Shown one piece after another: positions 42,940 to 52,766 of a stretch of DNA of 64,000 bases. A program made the position numbers and the translations under genes. This stretch comes from Paraburkholderia acidicola (GTDB lineage Bacteria > Pseudomonadota > Gammaproteobacteria > Burkholderiales > Burkholderiaceae): the NCBI RefSeq assembly GCF_002362315.1, contig NZ_MTZV01000004.1, positions 682,001-746,000 of the forward strand, written 5' to 3'. The notes below the pieces were generated by a model, which worked only from the letters and a program-made list of their open reading frames with translations, was not told where the DNA came from and did not search any database. Every line of letters begins with the position of its first letter. The first letter of the stretch is position 1.

Positions 42940-43211
42940 GCAATGAGTTCGATCTGCCGGCGCGGCGCGCCAACGCGCACCGACGTCTAAAAAGCGCCTA
43001 AGCTACGAGTGCATCATGAAAGCCACGTGACAGCGGCCGTGCAAACTGCAGGTGTTTCGCGCTCAGGCTTACCCCTTCGTACTGACGGCCAGACTGCCTC
43101 GCGAGTCATTTCGCATACGGTATGCCCGTTTCCGCTCCAGCGATACTGCAATCGCATCTCGCGAGCGCGGATCGACACGGTGGCGGCGCGGCGAGATCGA
43201 TGGAGAAACCG

Positions 43212-44060
43212 ATGATCATGGAAACATTCGGCGAGCATGTCCGGCTCGAAGCAGTCGAGGCGGTCGATACGGTGGTAACGATCGTGCTCGAGCGTCCGGC
43301 GCGCCGCAACGCGGTAGACCGCCCGACCGCCGATGCACTGAGCGCCGCGTTTCGCCGCTTCGATACCAACCCCGCATGGCACGCGGCGGTGCTGTTCGGC
43401 ACGGGCGGCACGTTCTGCGCTGGCGCGGATCTCACCGCGCTCGCCGACGATACGCGCCGCAATGAACTGCATGCGGACGGCAGCGGCCCCGGTCCGATGG
43501 GACCGACGCGTATGACGTTCGGCAAACCGGTGATCGCCGCGATCGCCGGTCACGCGGTCGCAGGTGGGCTCGAACTGGCGGCGATGTGCGATCTGCGTGT
43601 CGTCGAGGACGATGCGGTGCTCGGTGTGTTCTGCCGGCGGGTCGGGATTCCGCTGATCGACGGTGGGACGATCCGCCTGCCTCGGCTAATCGGCCTGTCG
43701 CGTGCGCTCGATCTGATCCTGACCGGCCGCCCGGTCGACGCACAGGAAGCGCTCGCATTCGGCCTCGCCAACCGGGTCGTCGCGAAGGGTACGGCCCGGG
43801 CCGCCGCCGAACAGCTGGCCGCCACGTTAGCCGCGTTCCCGCAGGCGGCGCTGCGGGCCGACCGCCGCTCGGCATTCGAAAACAGCACGCTCGACGATCT
43901 CGCCGACGCGCTGCGCCGCGAAGGCGCCGGCGGCTACGACGCGGTATTTGCCGAAGGCGCCGCTGGCGCCGCGCGCTTTGCGGCCGGTGCGGGCCGGCAC
44001 GGCACAGCCGTCCCGCCGTCTGCCGCCCCCGCCGATCCCGCCCAGCCCGGTCCCGACTAG
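43212..44060 (+). CDS. Enoyl-CoA hydratase/isomerase family protein
   Basis: A 282-residue crotonase-fold enzyme. The oxyanion-hole segments are GTGGTFCAGADL and IAGHAVAGGLELAAMCDL; the Glu in GGLEL matches the first catalytic Glu of hydratases, but the second is not apparent where the segment reads RRVGIPLIDGGTIRLPRL. Thus hydratase, isomerase or another CoA activity is possible. GGAG at 43202 supports ATG at 43212; ATG at 43200 is an alternative. The C-terminus is Ala/Pro-rich. Stands alone on its strand. Confidence 0.82.
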   Translation: MIMETFGEHVRLEAVEAVDTVVTIVLERPARRNAVDRPTADALSAAFRRFDTNPAWHAAVLFGTGGTFCAGADLTALADDTRRNELHADGSGPGPMGPTRMTFGKPVIAAIAGHAVAGGLELAAMCDLRVVEDDAVLGVFCRRVGIPLIDGGTIRLPRLIGLSRALDLILTGRPVDAQEALAFGLANRVVAKGTARAAAEQLAATLAAFPQAALRADRRSAFENSTLDDLADALRREGAGGYDAVFAEGAAGAARFAAGAGRHGTAVPPSAAPADPAQPGPD

Positions 44061-44219
44061 ATCTGCAGGAAAAAACAACACTTCGTTTACACGCCAGCAA
44101 GGCCGTTTTGGCTTAGGTACAATCCCCTACTGCTTTACCCTGGCGCCCGCGTTTTCGGCCCGAAAACACGCGCCACACGCGCCGATCACCATCCGCGCTC
44201 CTGTATCGATCGTCCCATC

Positions 44220-45395
44220 ATGCCTTTGCCCCTGCTCGCCCTTGCCATCGCCGCCTTTGGGATCGGTACCACTGAATTCGTCATCATGGGGCTGCTACCC
44301 GACGTCGCACGCGATCTCGCCGTGTCGATTCCGGCTGCCGGCATGCTGGTGTCGGCCTACGCGCTCGGTGTCACGATCGGCGCACCGATCGTCGCGATCG
44401 CGGTCGCCAACATGCCACGCAAGAAAGCGCTGATGAGCCTGATCGGCGTATTCATCCTCGGCAACCTGCTGTGCGCAATCGCGCCCGGCTATGCGGTGCT
44501 GATGGTCGCGCGCATCGTCACGGCGTTCTGTCATGGCGCGTTCTTCGGCATTGGATCGGTGGTGGCGGCTGGACTTGTCGCACCGAATCGCCGGGCGCAG
44601 GCTATCGCGCTGATGTTCACCGGTCTTACGCTCGCCAACGTGCTCGGTGTGCCGCTCGGCACGGCGCTCGGCCAGGCCGTGGGCTGGCGCGCGACGTTCT
44701 GGGCCGTGACCGGCATCGGCGTACTCGCGGCCGCGGCGCTCGCCGTGTGCCTGCCCGCGCGTATCGAGATGCAGAAGGCAAGCCTCGTACGCGAATTCAG
44801 CGTGCTGAAAAACCCGCAGGTGCTGATGGTGCTCGGCATCAGCGTGCTTGCATCGGCGAGTCTCTTTTCGACCTTCACCTACATCACGCCGATTCTCGAA
44901 GACGTCACCGGCTTCACGCCGCATGCGGTCACGCTCGTGCTGCTGCTGTTCGGTCTCGGACTGACGGTGGGCAGCACACTCGGCGGCAAGCTCGCGGACT
45001 GGCGGTTGATGCCGTCGCTGCTCGCGTTCCTGATGGCGATCTGCGTGATTCTCGTGGTGTTCGCCGGGACGATGCATTCGCCGGTTGCTGCGATGGTCAC
45101 GATCTTCGTGTGGGGCGTGCTCGCGTTTTCGATCGTGCCGCCGCTGCAGATGCTGATCGTCGATCGCGCGAGCCATGCGCCGAACCTCGCCTCCACGCTG
45201 AATCAAGGCGCCTTCAATCTCGGCAATGCGACGGGCGCGTGGCTCGGCGGTATGGCGATCGGTGCGGGCATTCCGCTCACGTCGCTGCCGTGGGTCGGTG
45301 TGACGATGGCGCTCGCTGCGCTGCTGCTGACGGTGTTCTCGGTATCGCTGGAACGGCGTGCGCAGCGATTGCCGGCGGCCGGCTCACCTGGCTGA
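44220..45395 (+). CDS. MFS transporter (AraJ/DHA1-like)
   Basis: A 391-residue 12-helix transporter. The N-terminus MPLPLLALAIAAFGIGTTEFVIMG carries the TEFVIMG motif of AraJ/YdhP exporters, with helix 4 VARIVTAFCHGAFFGIGSVV and the motif GLTLANVLGVPLGTALGQ at helix 5. It probably exports a sugar or drug-like molecule by proton antiport. A TACAAT box about 100 bases upstream may belong to its promoter. Next gene is another MFS, 117 bases downstream. Confidence 0.88.
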   Translation: MPLPLLALAIAAFGIGTTEFVIMGLLPDVARDLAVSIPAAGMLVSAYALGVTIGAPIVAIAVANMPRKKALMSLIGVFILGNLLCAIAPGYAVLMVARIVTAFCHGAFFGIGSVVAAGLVAPNRRAQAIALMFTGLTLANVLGVPLGTALGQAVGWRATFWAVTGIGVLAAAALAVCLPARIEMQKASLVREFSVLKNPQVLMVLGISVLASASLFSTFTYITPILEDVTGFTPHAVTLVLLLFGLGLTVGSTLGGKLADWRLMPSLLAFLMAICVILVVFAGTMHSPVAAMVTIFVWGVLAFSIVPPLQMLIVDRASHAPNLASTLNQGAFNLGNATGAWLGGMAIGAGIPLTSLPWVGVTMALAALLLTVFSVSLERRAQRLPAAGSPG

Positions 45396-45512
45396 GCCAC
45401 GTGACATCCCGGCTCGCGTGCCTCGTGAGCCTGAACCGCAGCCCCCGATTCCCCCACTGCAACACGGGTCGACGCCGATGCGCGACAACGCGCCGGTGTA
45501 GCATTCCCGCCG

Positions 45513-46670
45513 ATGAAAGTCATCTTCACCCGCGATTTCCTCGCCCTCATTCTGAGCGTCGCCGTAGTCGGCCTGGGCAGTGGCGCCACGCTGCCGCTCA
45601 CGGCGCTCGCGTTGACCCAGGCTGGCTACGGCACCGATGTCGTCGGTCTACTAACCGCTGCGCAGGCGGGCGGCGGCCTCGTCGTCGTGCCACTCGCCGG
45701 CTGGGTCGCTGCGCGCTTCGGCGGCCGTCAGGTGATTGCGGGCTCGGTACTGGTCGTCGCCATCGCGACCGCGGGCATGCAGCTCACGACGAACCTGTAC
45801 GTCTGGGCTGTGTTGCGCATCGCTTGCGGCGCGGCATTGATGCTGCTCTTCACGATCGGCGAGGCATGGGTCAACCAGCTCGCCGACGACGCGACACGCG
45901 GCCGCGTCATCGCCATCTATGCGACGACCTTTACGTTGTTCCAGATGGCCGGGCCGGTGCTCGTGAGCCAGATCGCTGGATTCAATAGCGGACGCTTTCT
46001 GCTGTGCGGCGCGATCTTCCTGCTCGCGCTGCCGACGCTCGCGACGATCCGCGCCACCCCGCACACCGCCGGCGAACCCGAAGCGCACGACAGCTGGCGC
46101 CATGTGCTGCCGCGCATGCCGGCCATCGTGATCGGCACCGCGTTCTTTGCGCTGTTCGATACGATCGCGTTGTCGTTGCTGCCGTTGTATGCGATGGCGC
46201 ATGGCATCGCGGTTGAAGTCGCCGTGCTGTTTGCGTCGGCGCTGCTGCTCGGCGATACGACGATGCAGTTTCCGATTGGCTGGTTCGCGGACCGGTTTGG
46301 TCGTGAGCGTGTGCATCTTTGCTGTGCGGCCGTCGTTGTGCTGCTGTTGCCGCTGCTGCCGTGGGCGATCGGCTCGCTGTGGCTGTGCTGGCCGCTGCTC
46401 TATGTGCTCGGTGCCGCGGCGGGCGCGATCTATACACTTTCGCTAGTGGCGTGCGGTGAACGCTTTCGTGGGGCCGCGCTGGTGTCGGCGAGTTCGCTCG
46501 TCGGAGCGTCGTGGAGTGCCGCGAGTTTTGGCGGCCCGCTGATCGCTGGTGCGTTGATGAAGGGTATCGGTAACGATGCGCTGGTCGGCTTGCTGCTAGC
46601 TGGCGCGCTCGCGTTTGGTGGGGCGGTGTTGTGGGAGCGGCGGCGTGCGGGGGTGCGGGTGGTGCGTTAA
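45513..46670 (+). CDS. MFS transporter (YcaD-like)
   Basis: A 385-residue 12-helix transporter starting MKVIFTRDFLALILSVAVVG. Helix 4-5 residues GEAWVNQLADDATRGRVIAIYATTF resemble YcaD of E. coli, including the RGR at the loop, and the helix 8-9 loop motif GWFADRFGRERV is typical MFS. Substrate unknown. It converges on fahA with 25 bases between the stops. Confidence 0.86.
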   Translation: MKVIFTRDFLALILSVAVVGLGSGATLPLTALALTQAGYGTDVVGLLTAAQAGGGLVVVPLAGWVAARFGGRQVIAGSVLVVAIATAGMQLTTNLYVWAVLRIACGAALMLLFTIGEAWVNQLADDATRGRVIAIYATTFTLFQMAGPVLVSQIAGFNSGRFLLCGAIFLLALPTLATIRATPHTAGEPEAHDSWRHVLPRMPAIVIGTAFFALFDTIALSLLPLYAMAHGIAVEVAVLFASALLLGDTTMQFPIGWFADRFGRERVHLCCAAVVVLLLPLLPWAIGSLWLCWPLLYVLGAAAGAIYTLSLVACGERFRGAALVSASSLVGASWSAASFGGPLIAGALMKGIGNDALVGLLLAGALAFGGAVLWERRRAGVRVVR

Positions 46671-46695
46671 ACCGCTCGCCCGCAATCACCGCGAA

Positions 46696-48018
46696 TCAAT
46701 CGTGCGCCGGCACGATCACACCGCTGCACGTTCCAAAGCCCACGCGATAACCCTCGCCCTGGCACCACCCAGCGAGCGTCAATTCATCGCCGTCTTCGAT
46801 AAACGTCCGCGTACCGCCCTCCTTCAGTTCGAGTGGTTGCTTGCCGTTCCAGGTCAGCTCCAGCAGGCTGCCGTATGAATCGGCGGTCGGCCCGCTGATC
46901 GTGCCCGAACCCATCAGATCGCCCACCCGCGTATTGCAGCCCGACACCGTGTGATGCGCAAACTGTTGCGCCATTGTCCAGTACATGTGGCGGAAATTCG
47001 TGCGCGAGATCGTCGTCGCTTCGCGGGCGCGTTGCGGACGCAACTGCACTTCGAGCGCGATATCGAACGCATGCGCACCGTCGTGCCGCAGATAGTCGAG
47101 CGGCTGCGGCACCTGCGCCGGCTGCGCGACGCGAAACGGTTCGAGCGCATCGAGCGTGACGATCCATGGTGAGATCGTCGTCGCGAAGGTCTTCGCGTTG
47201 AACGGCCCGAGCGGCACGTACTCCCACTGCTGGATATCGCGCGCACTCCAGTCGTTCAGCAGCACCATGCCGAAAATATGCGCTTCGGCTTCAGCACAAG
47301 CCACCGGTTCGCCGAGCGCATTGCCGCGTCCAACGATAAAGCCGGTTTCCAGTTCAATGTCGAGCTTGCGGCACGCGCCGAACACCGGGCGCTCCGCATC
47401 GGGCAACTTCAGTTGACCGTTGGGCCGCCGCACCGGCGTGCCGCTCACCACCACCGATGAAGCACGTCCGTTGTAGCCGATCGGCATCTCCGACCAGTTC
47501 GGCAGCAGCGCGTTCTTCGGATCGCGGAACATCGAGCCGACGTTCGTCGCGTGTTCTTTCGACGAATAGAAATCGGTGTAGCCGGGAATCTGCACGGGCA
47601 AGTGCAGCGTTGCATCGGCAGCGGACACGAGCGCGCGTTCGCACAGTGCCGCGTCGTCGCGCAGCGTGGCCGTGTCGCGCGCGAGCAGGCTGGATAACTG
47701 GATCCGCACGCTGCGCCACGCATCGCGACCCAGCGAGATGAATGGGTTAAGCGAATCGGAGCGGAACACGCTGGAAGCGCTGAATTCGCCCGCCGACGTC
47801 AGCGGCAAAACAAGCAAGCCTGCTTCCGCCAGCACAGCCAGATCGACGATGCGATCGCCGATCGCAACACCTGCACGCCACACCGCATCGCGCGAGTCGC
47901 TAAAGATGCCGAACGGCAGGTTCTGGATCGAAAAGTCACAGGCCGGATCGTTCGCCGTTTCAACCCAGCTTCGGCGCGACGGATCGAGCGTCACCTGTAG
48001 ATCGTTCAATACACTCAT
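46696..48018 (-). CDS. fahA: Fumarylacetoacetase
   Basis: A 440-residue enzyme that cleaves fumarylacetoacetate to fumarate and acetoacetate, the last step of tyrosine catabolism. Metal-site and active-site segments are [23 protein letters not shown] and [25 protein letters not shown]; the binding Asp in DFYSS, the Glu residues and the Asp of NDWSARD follow mammalian and bacterial FAH. The start at 48018 overlaps the hmgA stop (ATGA), so expression is coupled. Confidence 0.95.
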   Translation of the reverse strand: MSVLNDLQVTLDPSRRSWVETANDPACDFSIQNLPFGIFSDSRDAVWRAGVAIGDRIVDLAVLAEAGLLVLPLTSAGEFSASSVFRSDSLNPFISLGRDAWRSVRIQLSSLLARDTATLRDDAALCERALVSAADATLHLPVQIPGYTDFYSSKEHATNVGSMFRDPKNALLPNWSEMPIGYNGRASSVVVSGTPVRRPNGQLKLPDAERPVFGACRKLDIELETGFIVGRGNALGEPVACAEAEAHIFGMVLLNDWSARDIQQWEYVPLGPFNAKTFATTISPWIVTLDALEPFRVAQPAQVPQPLDYLRHDGAHAFDIALEVQLRPQRAREATTISRTNFRHMYWTMAQQFAHHTVSGCNTRVGDLMGSGTISGPTADSYGSLLELTWNGKQPLELKEGGTRTFIEDGDELTLAGWCQGEGYRVGFGTCSGVIVPAHD

Positions 48019-49370
48019 CGCTGCTCCGGGTTGAAGTGTTTCTGGATGCCTTGCCAGCACTCGAAGTAATCGGCCTGCAGCTGCGACGTTTCAAGCGCAA
48101 AACGTGTCGGGCGGATCAGCGTGCGGGTTTCGAACATGAACGCCATCGTGTCGCTGACCTTATGCGGCTTCGAGGTATCGCTGTGCGATGCCTTCTCGAA
48201 GGTATCCGCATCGGGGCCATGGCCCGACATGCAGTTGTGCAGGCTCGCGCCACCAGGCACGAAACCCTCCGCCTTCGCGTCGTAAGCGCCGTGCACGAGG
48301 CCCATGAACTCACTCGCGACGTTGCGGTGAAACCAGGGCGGCCGGAACGTATCAACGGCTGCAAGCCAGCGCGGCGGGAAGATCACGAAGTCGATCGTAT
48401 CGACACCGGGTGTATCGCTTGGCGAATGCAGGACGAGGAAGATCGACGGATCGGGATGGTCGTAGCTGATCGAGCCGATCGTGTTGAAGTGCCGCAGATC
48501 GTATTTGTACGGCGCGTAGTTGCCGTGCCACGCGACGACGTCGAGCGGTGAATGGCCAATGTCCGCGCGCCACAAGTGGCCGTTCAGCTTCGCGACGAGT
48601 TCGAAGTCGCCTTCTCGGTCTTCGTAGGCGGCATGCGGTGTGAGGAAATCGCGCGGATTGGCAAGTCCGTTCGAACCGATCGGCCCGAGATCCGGCAGAC
48701 GCAGCAACGCACCGAAGTTCTCGCAGATATAGCCGCGCGCCTCGCCATCGGGCAGCGTCACCGTGAAGCGCACGCCGCGCGGAATCACCGCGATCTCGAA
48801 CGGTTCGATATCGAGCCGGCCGAGTTCGGTCGCTATCGCGAGACGGCCCTGTTGCGGCACGATCAGCAGCTCGCCGTCGCCGCTGTAGAAGTAGCGGTCC
48901 TGCATCGAGCGGTTCGCTGCATAGAGATGGATCGCGCAACCGTTCATCGATTCGGCGGAACCATTGCCCGCCATCGTCACCCAGCCGTCGATGAAATCGG
49001 TCGGCGCGGTGGGCATCGGCAGCGGGTTCCAGCGGAGCTGGTTCGGCGGGGTCGGCGGCACTTCATGGAAGTTCGCTACCAGCCGGTCGGCGGGATGCGA
49101 TGGCAACGGCGGCAGTTGCGTGAATGGCCGGTGCATCGCCGCCGGGCGAATGCGGTACAGCCACGAGCGGCGGTTATGGCTGCGCGGCGCGGTGAATGCC
49201 GTGCCCGACAGTTGCTCTGCGTAGAGTCCGTAGGCGGCGCGCTGCGGTGAGTTGCGGCCTTGCGGCAGTGCGCCTGGCAGCGCCTCGGTGGCGAACTCGT
49301 TGGCGAAACCCGATTGATACGCAGAGCGATCGCCTGAGTGGGCGGAGTGGGAGTTCGTTTCGTGAGTCAT
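48015..49370 (-). CDS. hmgA: Homogentisate 1,2-dioxygenase
   Basis: A 451-residue iron(II) dioxygenase that opens homogentisate to maleylacetoacetate. Family segments include [26 protein letters not shown] broken by loops, [28 protein letters not shown] and the C-terminal metal site near [16 protein letters not shown]; His and Glu ligands of human HGD occur in [10 protein letters not shown]. The start at 49370 follows GGAG with six-base spacing; ATG four codons upstream is less likely. Middle gene of a transporter-hmgA-fahA operon. Confidence 0.96.
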   Translation of the reverse strand: MTHETNSHSAHSGDRSAYQSGFANEFATEALPGALPQGRNSPQRAAYGLYAEQLSGTAFTAPRSHNRRSWLYRIRPAAMHRPFTQLPPLPSHPADRLVANFHEVPPTPPNQLRWNPLPMPTAPTDFIDGWVTMAGNGSAESMNGCAIHLYAANRSMQDRYFYSGDGELLIVPQQGRLAIATELGRLDIEPFEIAVIPRGVRFTVTLPDGEARGYICENFGALLRLPDLGPIGSNGLANPRDFLTPHAAYEDREGDFELVAKLNGHLWRADIGHSPLDVVAWHGNYAPYKYDLRHFNTIGSISYDHPDPSIFLVLHSPSDTPGVDTIDFVIFPPRWLAAVDTFRPPWFHRNVASEFMGLVHGAYDAKAEGFVPGGASLHNCMSGHGPDADTFEKASHSDTSKPHKVSDTMAFMFETRTLIRPTRFALETSQLQADYFECWQGIQKHFNPEQR

Positions 49371-49401
49371 GCGTTTCTCCATAAATGCCTGGCATGAGTA
49401 C

Positions 49402-50757
49402 CTAGGCGGCTTGCGCCAGCGCAGCCCGCTGATGCCGCGTCGCGCCGGCGAGCACGATCACGAACAACGCCGAGCACAATACCGGCACCGCGGCCGCGTG
49501 AAACAGCGCCGCATTCGACCAGTTCAGTGCGATCAGCTGCCCACCGACGAGCGGCCCGATCACCGAGCCGATGCGACCAATACCGAGGCTCCAGCCGATG
49601 CCGGTCGAGCGCAGACTGGTCGGGTAATAGTGTCCTGCAAGCGCATTGACCGCCGGCTGCCCGCCGACTACACAGAAGCCGCCCGCGAACACCGCCACCA
49701 GCAGCCACGGCAGCGCATGCGCGACACTGCCGATCGCCCCGACGAACCCGGCCGCGCACGCAAAGCAGACGAACAGCACCCGCACGAAGCCAAACCGTTC
49801 GATAAACCAGCCGAGCGATAACGTACCGACCACTCCGCCGGTTTGCAGCACGGTGCCGACAATCACGGCTGTCGCCGGTGTGTAGCCCGCATCGCGCATC
49901 ACCGTCGGTAGCCAGTTGGACAGGAAGTACAGATCGATCAGGTTCATGAAGCTGATCGCCCACAGGATCAGCGTGACCGGCGTGCGGCCCGCGCGGAACA
50001 GCTCCGCGACCGGCGCGCCGCCATCGGCTTTTTCGCGCACGACGATGCGCGTCTGCGCGTCGATGTGCAGGTTTGGATCGAATGTTGCGAGCCAGCGCCG
50101 GGCGCGTTCCATGCGGCCTTTGAGTACAAGGAATTGCAGCGATTCGGGCAGCGCGACGAGCATCGCAAACGCGAGCAGCAACGGCACCGCACCACCGACC
50201 CAAAACACCGCACGCCAGCCGAACGCCGGGATCAACGCAGCGCTGACAAAACCGCCCAGCGCCGCGCCAAGCGTAAAGCCGCACGACACCAGCATCATCC
50301 GTTTCACGCGATGCACGGGCGTCGAAAACTCACCGACCAGCGCCATCGCATTCGGCATGATGCAGCCGAGCCCAAGACCCGTTATGAAGCGCAACGCGAT
50401 CAGCGCAGGCACCGTCGACGCAAGCGGCGTCGCGATCATCGCAGCAGCGAAGAAAAACGTCGCACCGATCAGCACCGGACGCCGGCCGATCCGGTCGGCA
50501 AGCACCGACAGCCCCAGCGCGCCGAGCAGCATGCCGAACAGACTCGCGCTGAACACCGGCCCGAGCGCCGCCTTCGATACGCTCCATTCAGCGATCACGC
50601 TGGGTGCGACATAGCCCATCGCCTGCGCATCGAAGCCGTCGATCACAAGGCACAGTCCGCACAACACGAGCAGCATGAGCTGGAACGCAGGGTGATGCGT
50701 TTCGCCGAGCACGCGCTCGACTTCAATCACATTCGACGACTCCGGCTGGACGCTCAT
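49402..50757 (-). CDS. MFS aromatic acid:H+ symporter (AAHS family)
   Basis: A 451-residue transporter. The AAHS motif [14 protein letters not shown] lies in helix 1, with the two Asp residues that these symporters need, and the helix 2-3 motif is [14 protein letters not shown]. Other parts are [20 protein letters not shown]. The position 31 bases upstream of hmgA suggests uptake of an aromatic acid that leads to homogentisate, for example 4-hydroxyphenylpyruvate, phenylacetate or homogentisate itself. First gene of its operon, with repeated AT-rich boxes 100-145 bases upstream. Confidence 0.88.
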   Translation of the reverse strand: MSVQPESSNVIEVERVLGETHHPAFQLMLLVLCGLCLVIDGFDAQAMGYVAPSVIAEWSVSKAALGPVFSASLFGMLLGALGLSVLADRIGRRPVLIGATFFFAAAMIATPLASTVPALIALRFITGLGLGCIMPNAMALVGEFSTPVHRVKRMMLVSCGFTLGAALGGFVSAALIPAFGWRAVFWVGGAVPLLLAFAMLVALPESLQFLVLKGRMERARRWLATFDPNLHIDAQTRIVVREKADGGAPVAELFRAGRTPVTLILWAISFMNLIDLYFLSNWLPTVMRDAGYTPATAVIVGTVLQTGGVVGTLSLGWFIERFGFVRVLFVCFACAAGFVGAIGSVAHALPWLLVAVFAGGFCVVGGQPAVNALAGHYYPTSLRSTGIGWSLGIGRIGSVIGPLVGGQLIALNWSNAALFHAAAVPVLCSALFVIVLAGATRHQRAALAQAA

Positions 50758-50859
50758 GGGATCTCCTCATCGTTATGGCGCAAAACGGGTTGCCGGCAGT
50801 ACCGGCTCGGAACGCGAAACGACTTTTCCGGGCACACACGGCTCCGCTCTCGCCACATG

Positions 50860-50900
50860 CGTAATTTACGAATAGTAAAACGAATTACGTATAGTGAAAA
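50860..50900. promoter_or_regulatory. Repeated operator boxes upstream of the homogentisate operon
   Basis: CGTAATTTACG (50860-50870) is a palindrome with five-base arms. It overlaps a direct repeat: TTACGAATAGTAAAA at 50866-50880 and TTACGTATAGTGAAA at 50885-50899, matching at 13 of 15 positions and spaced 19 bases. The boxes lie 103-143 bases upstream of the AAHS gene start (leftward) and 90 bases upstream of the EAL gene (rightward). The binding protein is not identified. Confidence 0.5.
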
Positions 50901-50990
50901 TATCGTAAACCCTGACCTGACGCGCGCCCACCGATATCGTTATGACCATTTAGTTCATGCGCGCGCTACGCGGACTGCTAACATCGTTAA

Positions 50991-51887
50991 ATGAGTGCGG
51001 CATGGCGCCGCAACCGACAAGAGACGCGTGCTTGCGCGCGACCTGCCCCGTTCATGATTCCCCCGACCATCCCCGACCTCGTCGCGCGTGCCGCCAGCCA
51101 CCCGTTTCTCGGCGAGCATCTGGCACGCGGAACGGGCGAGCACAGCGACAGTGCGATCGCCCGCTTCAACGGTTTTCAACTCGGCAGCTCGTATGAGCCG
51201 ATCTTCGATATCAGCGTGCATGCGTATGGGCAGTCGCTCGGTTCGGCGCCGGAGCGGGCCGACCGGTTCGGCGACGAGCTCGGTTTTCAGGCGGTGACGC
51301 AACGCATCGACGGCGTGCCGTTCGATGCGCAAGACACCTTCGAGCGCATCGCCGACGACCAGGAACTGGTCGCCCTGGACCGCATGTCTCGCGCACTGCA
51401 CGCAATCAATTTCTTCGGCGCGCAGCAGCATGGGCTGCTGTTTCTGCGGGTTCACGAACGGTTGCTGAAGAGCGTGAAGTACGACCATGGCCGGCATTTC
51501 TCGGCGGTGCTCGTATCGTTTGGATTGAACCCGTCACGCATCGTGATCGAACTACCGGCGGCGGCAGTTGCACATCGCAACTTCCTCGGCTATCTGACGC
51601 GGAGTTATCAGCGGTACGGTTTCAAGGTGGCGGGCAATCTGCCGAATGCCGGACAGATCCTCTCGGTGTCGGACATGGCGCGGCTCGATTTCATCAAGAT
51701 GGATGCGGGCTCGGCGCTGCGCGACTCGATGGTGAAGCCGCTGGTCGGTTATGCGAACCGGTTGCGCATTCCGTTGATCTTCAACCGCGTCGCCGATGAA
51801 GCGCAATTCGATCTGCTGCAGCAATACGATGTGCGCTTCGTGCAAGGCCCGCTTTTCGCCGCGCACGATCACGACCGGACGGCGTAA
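50991..51887 (+). CDS. Degenerate EAL-domain protein
   Basis: A 298-residue EAL-fold protein. The family-like points are YEPIFDI (normally YQPI), IVIELPAAAV, DFIKMDAGS with the Lys and Asp, and VQGPLFA (normally QGYLF). Three metal or catalytic sites look lost: the EAL Glu is Gln in FQAVTQ, the Asn is changed in FLRVHERLL, and there is no DDFG. It is thus probably not a phosphodiesterase, but may bind cyclic di-GMP or a partner. ATG at 51054 is an alternative start; neither has a clear ribosome site. Confidence 0.75.
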   Translation: MSAAWRRNRQETRACARPAPFMIPPTIPDLVARAASHPFLGEHLARGTGEHSDSAIARFNGFQLGSSYEPIFDISVHAYGQSLGSAPERADRFGDELGFQAVTQRIDGVPFDAQDTFERIADDQELVALDRMSRALHAINFFGAQQHGLLFLRVHERLLKSVKYDHGRHFSAVLVSFGLNPSRIVIELPAAAVAHRNFLGYLTRSYQRYGFKVAGNLPNAGQILSVSDMARLDFIKMDAGSALRDSMVKPLVGYANRLRIPLIFNRVADEAQFDLLQQYDVRFVQGPLFAAHDHDRTA

Positions 51888-51900
51888 AGGGCCCGCAAAA

Positions 51901-52686
51901 CTACGCAGTATCACCAAGCCTGCAAGCAAGCGCCTTCAACCGCGGCGCGACGCTCTCGCGAAACACCTCCTCCCCCATCGACGATGCCGGCCCGCTGCAA
52001 CTGAGCACGAGCCAGCGTCCATCGCGCGTCTCGCGAAACGGCACCGCGACGGCGTTGACATCGTCATTCCACGCGCGAAACGAGAAGCAGCAGCGTGCTT
52101 CGGCAAACGCGTCGATCTCGAACTGCGCATCGGCCACGAGCGCAGCGCCGTCCGCGCCGGCCGCCTTCTTCAGCTCGGCGAGCAAGGCTGCGCGCGCATC
52201 GGCGGGCAGCACCGCGAGGTAGGCACGGCCCATCGAACTGGTGAGCATCGACAGCCGCGAACCCGACGCAAGACCGAGCGTCAGTGCGGTCTCGCTGCGA
52301 ATCGTCTCGAGATAGATCATGTCGAGCCCATCCCGACAGCCGAGTGACACAGCCGCGCCCACTTCGCGTGCGAACGTACGCATGTGCGGCCGCGCGAGTT
52401 CGAGCGTGTCGGTTCCCGACAGCAGTGCGAACCCAAGCGACAGCACACCGGCATCGAGTGCGTACTTGCCGAGCGTTTCGTCGAAGCGCAGATAACCGAG
52501 CACCGTCAGCGTGTACGCGAGCCGGTTCACGGTTGCCTTGGGCAGGCCGGTCCGTTCGACGAAATCGCGATTGCCGAGCATCGTTTCGCCGGGGCGGAAC
52601 GCACGCAGCAGGTCCAGCCCACGAGCCAGGGCGGTGACGAATTTGCGCTCGTCGATGGAAATGGCGGGGGTGGATGCGGGCGTCAT
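51901..52686 (-). CDS. IclR-family transcriptional regulator
   Basis: A 261-residue regulator. The N-terminal winged helix is [19 protein letters not shown] with [20 protein letters not shown] as the recognition helix, and the C-terminal GAF-like effector domain contains [17 protein letters not shown] and NAVAVPFRE. It is divergent from gcdH, and an IclR-type palindrome covers the space between the genes, so it probably represses or activates gcdH according to glutarate or a lysine catabolite. A GTG start four codons upstream is possible. Confidence 0.88.
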   Translation of the reverse strand: MTPASTPAISIDERKFVTALARGLDLLRAFRPGETMLGNRDFVERTGLPKATVNRLAYTLTVLGYLRFDETLGKYALDAGVLSLGFALLSGTDTLELARPHMRTFAREVGAAVSLGCRDGLDMIYLETIRSETALTLGLASGSRLSMLTSSMGRAYLAVLPADARAALLAELKKAAGADGAALVADAQFEIDAFAEARCCFSFRAWNDDVNAVAVPFRETRDGRWLVLSCSGPASSMGEEVFRESVAPRLKALACRLGDTA

Positions 52687-52721
52687 CGGATGGTACACTC
52701 GGGTCTGATTTGCAAAACATT

Positions 52722-52738
52722 GTTCCGCATAGCGGAAC
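52722..52738. promoter_or_regulatory. IclR-type operator between iclR and gcdH
   Basis: GTTCCGCATAGCGGAAC is a perfect inverted repeat with seven-base arms and three-base spacer. It lies 36 bases from the IclR-regulator start and 28 bases from the gcdH start, covering both likely promoters. Its TTCCGCnnnGCGGAA form resembles known IclR operators. Confidence 0.75.
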
Positions 52739-52766
52739 TAAAGTCAAGGAACAGGAGAGTCGCATC

